A stretch of 34,912 nt of DNA, from IMG/VR virus record IMGVR_UViG_3300046791_000134, positions 1 through 34,912 of that record. One strand, written 5' to 3'. Under the pieces are notes generated by a model. It made no database searches and was not told where the DNA came from. It saw only the letters and a list, made by a program, of their open reading frames with translations. The position numbers and the translations under genes were made by a program. Origin of the DNA: a virus. Positions within the stretch are counted from its first letter, which is position 1, and each line of letters begins with the position of its first letter. This document shows positions 30,573 through 34,912 of the stretch, piece by piece.

Positions 30573-30626
30573 AGGAAACCCTCCCAGCAAAACGAACTAT
30601 ACCTCATGTTTTAAGAAGGGGGAACC

Positions 30627-30854
30627 ATGCGTTGCATTCTTGCATTCCTGATCCTGCTCCCGCTGTGCGGGTGCTCCGTGAACCCGGCGTTCGTCGATCG
30701 GATGGACGCCCCGGCAAAGCTGCTCCTTCCGGACCTCCGCAAGGTCTACGAGGGCGGTGCCTTGGACTACACCAAAGAGCAGCGGGAGCGACGTCTCCTT
30801 CTCCTGACGGAGTGGGAGAAGACCATCAAGGAAGCCAAGGATTCGATCAAGTAG
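30627..30854 (+). CDS. Small lipoprotein (possible o-spanin)
   Basis: A 75-residue product: MRCILAFLILLPLCGC, with a clear lipobox (L-C-G-Cys16), then a short charged helical part (LRKVYEGGALDYTKEQRERR). AGAAGGGGG lies 5 bases before the ATG. The size fits o-spanins or other phage lipoproteins, but it lacks the Pro-rich stretch usual in Rz1 and no i-spanin overlaps it. Confidence 0.65.
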   Translation: MRCILAFLILLPLCGCSVNPAFVDRMDAPAKLLLPDLRKVYEGGALDYTKEQRERRLLLLTEWEKTIKEAKDSIK

Positions 30855-30863
30855 GGAGGAACT

Positions 30864-31163
30864 ATGCCTATCGACCTGAAAGACCTCGGGAATCAACTCC
30901 TGCCCATCCTGAAGGATGGGGTAAGCGACCTCTGGGACGGCCCGGAGGACACAGAATTTCTCAAGCTGATCGCGCAGGACATCGCCAAGCTGACGGCTCA
31001 GAAGGTCGCGGGCGATGCGACGGCTGACGGAGAAATCGCCATCCTCGCGGAGGCGGTGCGCCAGAAGGCGATGCAGAAGACCATCCGCCTCAACGGCGTC
31101 GGGGAGAAAGTGTTCCACAAGATCATCTCCATCGTCGGGAAACTCGCCCTTGCGATGATCTAG
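30864..31163 (+). CDS. Last gene of late block, unknown function
   Basis: A 99-residue product starting MPIDLKDLGNQLLPIL, with GGGAGG 4 bases before the ATG. It is mostly helical (FLKLIAQDIAKLTAQKV, ILAEAVRQKAMQKTI) and ends in a hydrophobic stretch (IISIVGKLALAMI) that may touch membrane. It follows the lipoprotein by nine bases and is followed by the terminator. No family is recognised. Confidence 0.65.
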   Translation: MPIDLKDLGNQLLPILKDGVSDLWDGPEDTEFLKLIAQDIAKLTAQKVAGDATADGEIAILAEAVRQKAMQKTIRLNGVGEKVFHKIISIVGKLALAMI

Positions 31164-31191
31164 AAAACCTACCTGTTTTGCCCCTCATTTG

Positions 31192-31214
31192 ACCCCCTCG
31201 TAGGAGGGGGTTTT
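31192..31214 (+). terminator. Intrinsic terminator of the late block
   Basis: ACCCCCTC and GAGGGGGT form an 8-bp GC-rich stem with a GTAG loop, followed by TTTTC. It lies about 30 bases after the last rightward stop and faces the leftward right-end operon. The leftward strand has no U-run after the stem, so it should act mainly on rightward transcripts. Confidence 0.9.
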
Positions 31215-31233
31215 CATTGAAGGTTGGAATCGT

Positions 31234-31617
31234 CTAAGGGAAGTCCTGAATCTCCACGTCAGGAGGCAGGCAAGCATTACAGTAGAAGCCATCTCCGGGG
31301 ACCATGAAACTTGCCGTCATATTCCCGCAGGACTTGCAGGGCATGATGTCAGGCTTCGCGGAGCCCATATCACAGAGGTTCTTGACCCTCTTGAGATCCT
31401 CTAGCGTCAACGGCTTGTCGCTCACGGGTACGTTAGCTATCCAAGCGGCTTGGTTGTCGTCCCACTCCTCCGTTGCGTGGCCAAGCGAACAGGCCACATG
31501 CTTCCCAGCGTGGCCTTTCTCTCTGGTGCAAGCGTAGCCTGGACAGAAGCCCTTCGCGGGTCCGAAAGATGGGCAATCCTTGTTGCCCTCGCACCACTCG
31601 CAATCGTCCTTGTTCAT
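31234..31617 (-). CDS. Cys-rich zinc protein
   Basis: A 127-residue product starting MNKDDCEWCEGNKDC, with GAGGGATAAT before the ATG. It contains about a dozen Cys and several His: a CxxC start, KGFCPGYACTREKGHAGKHVAC, and a C-terminal ribbon (CKSCGNMT, FYCNACLPP). It likely binds two or more zinc ions. It is the last gene of the right-end leftward operon. No family is recognised. Confidence 0.65.
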   Translation of the reverse strand: MNKDDCEWCEGNKDCPSFGPAKGFCPGYACTREKGHAGKHVACSLGHATEEWDDNQAAWIANVPVSDKPLTLEDLKRVKNLCDMGSAKPDIMPCKSCGNMTASFMVPGDGFYCNACLPPDVEIQDFP

Positions 31618-31618
31618 A

Positions 31619-31801
31619 TTATCCCTCGGACCTAGGCTTTATCTCGGGTTCGACCTGTCCCTTATGTCTGGCGAGCTGCTCCTTGACGGCGATCTCTTCG
31701 CACACCAGAGTGCCATTGACGGGATCAATCCAGCACGGCCAAGGCTTCCAGCCATTGATCTCAAGGAACCGCGCCCTGTCGGGGATGTCTTCGTATTCCA
31801 T
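31619..31801 (-). CDS. Small hypothetical protein
   Basis: A 60-residue product starting MEYEDIPDRARFLEING, with GAGGAG 8 bases before the ATG. It contains a W-rich centre (WKPWPCWIDPVNGTLVCEE), suggesting a small beta fold. It ends one base before the next gene. No family is recognised. Confidence 0.6.
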   Translation of the reverse strand: MEYEDIPDRARFLEINGWKPWPCWIDPVNGTLVCEEIAVKEQLARHKGQVEPEIKPRSEG

Positions 31802-31830
31802 GAGCGTATCTCCTCGGAAAGTATCTAGAT

Positions 31831-31886
31831 TGCCGATCGTTTCCTATAGTGGAAACACCATTTTACTGCCGATCTTTTTGCCGATC
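31831..31886. repeat. Three TGCCGATC repeats around a dyad
   Basis: TGCCGATC occurs at 31831-31838, 31867-31874 and 31879-31886. Between the first two lies an inverted repeat, GTTTCC-TATAGT-GGAAAC (31839-31856). The stretch 31802-31897 has no gene. Repeats plus dyad between two leftward genes could form an operator, but no promoter with a good -35 was seen. Confidence 0.4.
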
Positions 31887-31897
31887 TCATCGACTGC

Positions 31898-32065
31898 CTA
31901 TACGAACTTCATCAAAACGCACCCCACGGCCATCGACGCCGGGAACGCCAGCAGACCACCACCGGGCCCCCATAGGATCATCGCCCCAAGAACGCTTGGG
32001 AGGATGAAGAAGGCGAACATGAAGGCTATCTGCTTCCCGATGTCTTCCTTCTTTTCGTCGCTCAT
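31898..32065 (-). CDS. Two-helix membrane protein, 55 residues
   Basis: Starts MSDEKKEDIGKQIAF with AGGGAAAG directly before the ATG. Residues 12-32 and 36-54 are hydrophobic (FMFAFFILPSVLGAMI and GLLAFPASMAVGCVLM), joined by a WGPGGG turn. A small two-helix protein with a charged start resembles class II-type holins or prophage membrane peptides; the assignment to lysis is only a possibility. Confidence 0.6.
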   Translation of the reverse strand: MSDEKKEDIGKQIAFMFAFFILPSVLGAMILWGPGGGLLAFPASMAVGCVLMKFV

Positions 32066-32074
32066 CTTTCCCTA

Positions 32075-32257
32075 CTACTGCGTAATGAGTTCCTTGGTCC
32101 GCTTCAGCGCGTCGGTGAGCCGCAGCGCCGCGTCCGTCAGCGCCTTCCGATCTTCCGGAGACATCGAGGCCCCCTTGCACAAGCCCTCGACGATCCCGTT
32201 CATGCGGAGCTGGAGTTCCAGCGACCTCTCAAAGCACAACTTGGTCTTGGCATCCAT
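32075..32257 (-). CDS. Small helical hypothetical protein
   Basis: A 60-residue product starting MDAKTKLCFERSLELQL, with AAGGGG 7 bases before the ATG. It is helical throughout with a central break (GLCKGASMSPEDRK). It starts four bases after the methyltransferase stop. No family is recognised. Confidence 0.6.
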   Translation of the reverse strand: MDAKTKLCFERSLELQLRMNGIVEGLCKGASMSPEDRKALTDAALRLTDALKRTKELITQ

Positions 32258-32261
32258 TCGT

Positions 32262-32993
32262 CTACCCCTTATCCGCTGAAACGTCTAAATATGCCCCTAT
32301 GAACTCTGCCGCAACTTGCGGGACGATGGCATTTCCGTAGGCGCGGAGCTTGCCCACTCGGGCGGGAACCCCATTAGCCACCCGATCCAGTCGGGGTTCG
32401 GCTTCCCACTGCCGCCGTACAGCCGCCGAAGCTGGTTGCAGATCGACTCTCCTTCGCGCATCGTGTAGCCCTTCCAGTCCCTTGAGGTCGGAGTCGCCCA
32501 CTGCAACCCAGTAAAGTCTCTGCCTGCAATGCGGCGAGGCGACGCCCGCAGCGCACAGATCGGCGGCCCCGACTGCATATCCCAAGTCTTCCAGGTCAGT
32601 CGATACCCCGGAGAGCCATTGACGTCCATCCGCGCTTGCAACCTGTTCGCCAAAGACGATTGAAGGGCGGCGCTCCGCGATGAGCCGATGAAAAGCGGGC
32701 CATAGGTGCCTCTCGTCGCCCAGGCCAGCAGCTTTGCCTGCGACAGAGAAAGGTTGGCAGGGGCAGGAGCCGGTCCAGACTTCTCGGTCTTCGGGCCATC
32801 CAGCGAGGCGCAAGGCGAGGGGCCATCCACCGATGCCAGCAAAGAAGTGCGCTTGGGTGAACCCTTCAAGGTCTTCCGCGCTGACATCCTTGATGCTCCT
32901 CTCGTCTACCTTCCCGATCGGGATGTGCCCGCCGGCGCCAAGGTTCCGCAGCCAACCGGCCGCGTACCCGTCCCACTCGTTGTAGAAGTTCAT
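32262..32993 (-). CDS. Compact DNA cytosine-5 methyltransferase
   Basis: A 243-residue C5 methyltransferase, shorter than the usual 300-400. It transfers methyl from S-adenosylmethionine to cytosine. Motif I is FAGIGG (51-56), motif IV is SCPCQPFS with the nucleophile Cys79, motif VI is GEQV (115-118, Gln instead of the usual Asn), motif VIII is RQRLYW (157-162) and motif X is YGNAIVPQ (219-226). The target-recognition part between VIII and X is only about 55 residues. The N-terminal 45 residues (YNEWDGYAAGWLRNL) are an extension seen, from memory, in a phage subfamily. It likely protects phage DNA from host restriction. No SD is evident at the ATG. Confidence 0.9.
   Translation of the reverse strand: MNFYNEWDGYAAGWLRNLGAGGHIPIGKVDERSIKDVSAEDLEGFTQAHFFAGIGGWPLALRLAGWPEDREVWTGSCPCQPFSVAGKAAGLGDERHLWPAFHRLIAERRPSIVFGEQVASADGRQWLSGVSTDLEDLGYAVGAADLCAAGVASPHCRQRLYWVAVGDSDLKGLEGLHDARRRVDLQPASAAVRRQWEAEPRLDRVANGVPARVGKLRAYGNAIVPQVAAEFIGAYLDVSADKG
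32297..32887 (-). CDS. Overprinted ORF inside the methyltransferase gene
   Basis: A 196-codon frame lies wholly within the methyltransferase gene, on the same strand, in another frame. Its ATG has GAGGAG exactly 8 bases upstream, a better SD than the host gene has. The product is basic and shows LTWKTWDM (97-104), ATPTSRDWKG (131-140), WLMGFPPEW (170-178) and PSSRK near the end. I remember stand-alone phage proteins with this same set, often annotated beside cytosine methyltransferases. The C-terminal motif lies over methyltransferase motif X in the DNA. It may be a real second product or a frame kept open by composition. Confidence 0.55.
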   Translation of the reverse strand: MSARKTLKGSPKRTSLLASVDGPSPCASLDGPKTEKSGPAPAPANLSLSQAKLLAWATRGTYGPLFIGSSRSAALQSSLANRLQARMDVNGSPGYRLTWKTWDMQSGPPICALRASPRRIAGRDFTGLQWATPTSRDWKGYTMREGESICNQLRRLYGGSGKPNPDWIGWLMGFPPEWASSAPTEMPSSRKLRQSS

Positions 32994-33000
32994 AATTCGG

Positions 33001-33192
33001 TTATAGACAATCGCAAGCCTGCTTTGCGGGATCTTCGGTGCTTAGGCACACGGGGCAGAGCCAGCGGGCGAACTCTTGGCATCCGCAACGATCTGCGGAG
33101 CCATCAACACCGATCTCGCCAACTTCGCACGGGCCATCTGAGTGGTAGCCAGCGTCATGGGAGCAGCGCATACACATAATGTCTTTGCTCAT
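33001..33192 (-). CDS. Small Cys-rich zinc protein
   Basis: A 63-residue product starting MSKDIMCMRCSHDAGYH. Cys pairs MCMRCSH, DRCGCQEF and LCPVCLS, with His, suggest two zinc sites; it ends QACDCL. The start is uncertain, since neither 33192 nor 33177 has an SD. It precedes the methyltransferase in the leftward operon. Confidence 0.5.
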   Translation of the reverse strand: MSKDIMCMRCSHDAGYHSDGPCEVGEIGVDGSADRCGCQEFARWLCPVCLSTEDPAKQACDCL

Positions 33193-33205
33193 TCGGTTGA
33201 TTGGT

Positions 33206-33388
33206 CTACTTCTTGTCCTTCTTCTTCCCGATCAACTTCACCTGGAGGTAGAAGCCGTCGTCCTTCAAATCCACGAGCGTCGAAACGAGCTTGGAAACCG
33301 TCTCGTACCCGAGGCTCTGATCGCCTTCGATAGTCGTCTCGACCGAAACCCGCGCCTCGACCTTCGGGCATTCCTTCTCAGGTGCCAT
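33206..33388 (-). CDS. Small beta-type hypothetical protein
   Basis: A 60-residue product starting MAPEKECPKVEARVSVE. GGAGGAAAGC before ATG 33388 decides the start over 33436. Alternating strands are visible (EARVSVETTIEG, GFYLQVKLIGKKK). No family is recognised. Its first codons overlap the end of the upstream gene by 11 bases. Confidence 0.6.
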   Translation of the reverse strand: MAPEKECPKVEARVSVETTIEGDQSLGYETVSKLVSTLVDLKDDGFYLQVKLIGKKKDKK

Positions 33389-33602
33389 GCTTTCCTCCGT
33401 TAGATAAATCGCTGGTAGGTTCTTTGTCCCATCCACGTGGCAACTCGAATTCCCACTGGCCGTTCAGGTGTCGAAACTGGGCATGGGCCTTGGTGCAGGA
33501 GTACACGATTACGTCGCCGACGACGGCCCGCTGCCGCGCCAGTCGCTTGCAGCGGTTCCCGCTCTCCGTTGCCTCGCATCTCGGCCATTTCGTTTTTGTC
33601 AC
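33378..33602 (-). CDS. Small Cys-pair protein with GTG start
   Basis: A 74-residue product starting MTKTKWPRCEATESGNRC. The GTG overlaps the stop of the HNH gene (GTGA), which decides the start over longer frames. Cys9 and Cys18, then SCTKAHAQF, suggest one metal site; the rest is polar. It forms a coupled unit with the HNH gene. No family is recognised. Confidence 0.6.
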   Translation of the reverse strand: MTKTKWPRCEATESGNRCKRLARQRAVVGDVIVYSCTKAHAQFRHLNGQWEFELPRGWDKEPTSDLSNGGKHGT

Positions 33603-34165
33603 GTGAGATCTTGTACCTTTCTCCCGGGCTTCTTCAGTCCCCGGGCGTGCCTCTCTTCCTGCTGCTTCTTCAGGAATTCCGCGTAGCAGACTCCGCAGCA
33701 CGATCTCCCAGACTTCCACACCCTCCGCGTCTCAGACAGCTTGTGGCCCTTGGCGCAGAACAACCTCGACCGCCGCATGTTCTCCAGGTGCGTCACGGGC
33801 TCAAGGTGAGCCGGTCTTACGCATCTACGCACCTTGCACAGATGGTCGATGTCCAGGCCCTCGGGGATAGGCCCAACCAGTAGCTCGTAGGCGAAGCGGT
33901 GAGCCATGACGGTCCTAGGCTTCTCCCGGTCGGTCATGGTGTAGATCCCGTAGCCGTTGGACGGGATCCGGCCAGTCCAGAGCCAGCAATCACCGGACTT
34001 GTCCACCATCTCCCAGAAGAGGGCTGCCGTGGGCGTACCGGCGCGTCCTAGCGTGTTACACCGAATGCAGCGCCGGTAGCCGTCCGAGGCGATCCTCATG
34101 CGATGCTGGGTATAGACCCCACCGCAGTATCGCTTCTTCGTGCCGGTTCCCCGGTATCCTCTCAT
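33599..34165 (-). CDS. HNH homing-type endonuclease
   Basis: A 188-residue HNH nuclease. ATG 34165 has AGGGAG 8 bases upstream; 34192 is an alternative. The core is CWLWTGRIPSNGYG, AHRFAYELLVGPIPEG, LDIDHLCKVRRCVRPAHLEPV and THLENMRR, which is the HNH catalytic unit of free-standing phage homing endonucleases. Both ends add zinc-ribbon-like Cys pairs (CIRCNTLG and CCGVCYAEF). Such genes often spread as selfish elements; no intron is seen here. It is the second HNH gene in the window. Confidence 0.85.
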   Translation of the reverse strand: MRGYRGTGTKKRYCGGVYTQHRMRIASDGYRRCIRCNTLGRAGTPTAALFWEMVDKSGDCWLWTGRIPSNGYGIYTMTDREKPRTVMAHRFAYELLVGPIPEGLDIDHLCKVRRCVRPAHLEPVTHLENMRRSRLFCAKGHKLSETRRVWKSGRSCCGVCYAEFLKKQQEERHARGLKKPGRKVQDLT

Positions 34166-34184
34166 CTGTCTACTCCCTAGTAGC

Positions 34185-34457
34185 TCATCCACGCAACAGT
34201 TCCAGAAGCCGGTTGCAGGCGGGGGAGTAGTGCGACTTCGGGGTGTCGCTCATCTCCAGGCCCTCCCGCGCCAGCCGCTCCCGCATCTCGTCACGGAGCG
34301 CCGCGCCGTTCTTTCGCCACTCATCAATCTGAAGGAGGATCAAATCCTTTTCAGCGTCCTTCTCCGCAAACTCCTTCAGGAACGCCTCCATCGCCGTGTA
34401 GTAATCAAGGGTTGGGCCAGCGTTCCAGGCCCGCTTGAATCGCTCTTCGTTTGTCAT
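34185..34457 (-). CDS. Helical hypothetical protein
   Basis: A 90-residue product starting MTNEERFKRAWNAGP, with AAGGACACT before the ATG. It is a charged, largely helical protein (AFLKEFAEKDAEKDLILLQIDEW in part, RDEMRERLAREGLEM). It lies between two leftward genes. No family is recognised. Confidence 0.6.
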   Translation of the reverse strand: MTNEERFKRAWNAGPTLDYYTAMEAFLKEFAEKDAEKDLILLQIDEWRKNGAALRDEMRERLAREGLEMSDTPKSHYSPACNRLLELLRG

Positions 34458-34474
34458 AGTGTCCTTGTCGTCCG

Positions 34475-34867
34475 CTAAGAAGCGTCTAACGCGGTCTTGG
34501 CGATGCGCCTCAACGGGAGAACGCAGCCGCCATCATGGGCCGTCTCAAGGATCTTCAACATCTCCTCAAGAGCGGCCCGATACCGGCCCTCTCTGGCCTG
34601 TTTGTTGGCGATCTTGTCCCACCGTTCGTTATATTTCCGCGTCCTCTCAGCAGCCTTGGCAGCAACTGCCACGGGATCGTGCTGCTTGCAGTAGAGGCCG
34701 CCTTCGCCGTGGCCGCGCTTACGGTAGCATTGGTGGATCATGCCGCCGCGCCCCGGCTCACAAACCGATTCGATACAGAGGGAGACATCCTCTTTGTGAC
34801 CGGCAGGATTCCCGGCCCATGTCCCGTAGATCCTGAGTCCGTCTTTCGTTTTCATAGTATTGGTCAT
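34475..34867 (-). CDS. Hypothetical protein with Cys/His site
   Basis: A 130-residue product. ATG 34867 directly follows the upstream stop (TAGATG); ATG 34855 is an alternative without SD. A central cluster of Cys and His (CIESVCEPG, QCYRKRGH, YCKQHD) looks like a zinc site, followed by a long basic helical part (AERTRKYNERWDKIA). Similar zinc-site proteins in phage early regions are of unknown role. Confidence 0.6.
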   Translation of the reverse strand: MTNTMKTKDGLRIYGTWAGNPAGHKEDVSLCIESVCEPGRGGMIHQCYRKRGHGEGGLYCKQHDPVAVAAKAAERTRKYNERWDKIANKQAREGRYRAALEEMLKILETAHDGGCVLPLRRIAKTALDAS

Positions 34868-34912
34868 CTATGAAATTGCCGCAGCCTCGACGGGGGTGAT
34901 GTCCCACGCGGC
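34868..34912 (-). CDS. 3' end of a small gene, cut by window edge
   Basis: Fourteen codons and a TAG, encoding AAWDITPVEAAAIS, run from the edge and stop directly before the next ATG. Alone this is too short to be sure. If the window is circular with one shared base, it is the end of the gene that begins at 151. Confidence 0.4.
   Translation of the reverse strand, partial: AAWDITPVEAAAIS

Noticed and set aside
31839-31870. CACTATAGG on the minus strand, as in a T7-type promoter
   Set aside because: Only the nine bases around the start match; the upstream recognition part does not, and there is no phage RNA polymerase gene. The match follows from the local inverted repeat.

Overview
This window reads as a tailed-phage genome, or nearly all of one, about 34.9 kb long. 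The gene order terminase, portal, scaffold, major capsid, fibre, adaptor, nozzle, ejection proteins is that of a short-tailed (P22/T7-like) podovirus. A tyrosine recombinase suggests a temperate life style or at least site-specific recombination. Genes start after bacterial Shine-Dalgarno (SD) sequences and two promoters resemble the sigma-70 type, so the host is a bacterium. Two lipoprotein signals and a BamE-like lipoprotein point to a Gram-negative host, but the host cannot be named. No RNA polymerase, DNA polymerase, helicase, primase, tRNA or CRISPR array was recognised.

Layout. (1) 1-2344, leftward: small accessory genes, an HNH nuclease, and a protein with 43 Gly-X repeats. (2) 2506-2649, rightward: a ribbon-helix-helix regulator. 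(3) 2751-6358, leftward: the recombination operon, with small genes, a RusA-type resolvase, an SSB and an ERF annealing protein. It is preceded by a strong promoter (6564-6591) and a roughly 200-nt highly structured leader. (4) 6748-7641, rightward: integrase. (5) 7992-31163, rightward: packaging, a run of five zinc-ribbon-like proteins, portal, head genes, fibre, adaptor, nozzle and four likely ejection proteins, ending at a textbook terminator (31192-31214). A small leftward pair (TM peptide plus BamE-like lipoprotein, 30095-30572) interrupts this block. (6) 31234-34912, leftward: small Cys-rich and membrane proteins, a compact cytosine-5 methyltransferase with a second long reading frame printed over it, and an HNH nuclease.

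The two ends of the window each hold a piece of a leftward gene, and the pieces fit together if one base is shared. The sequence may therefore be a circularised complete genome opened inside that gene.

Most notable: the leader at 6359-6557, which has interleaved long stems and two mutually exclusive hairpins, one of which hides the ribosome site; the 196-codon overprinted frame in the methyltransferase, with its own SD; an S74-type chaperone domain with Cys at the nucleophile position on a likely ejection protein; the zinc-ribbon cluster; and hairpins placed just before the SD of four head-region genes. Names of families are from memory of their motifs; no search was run.
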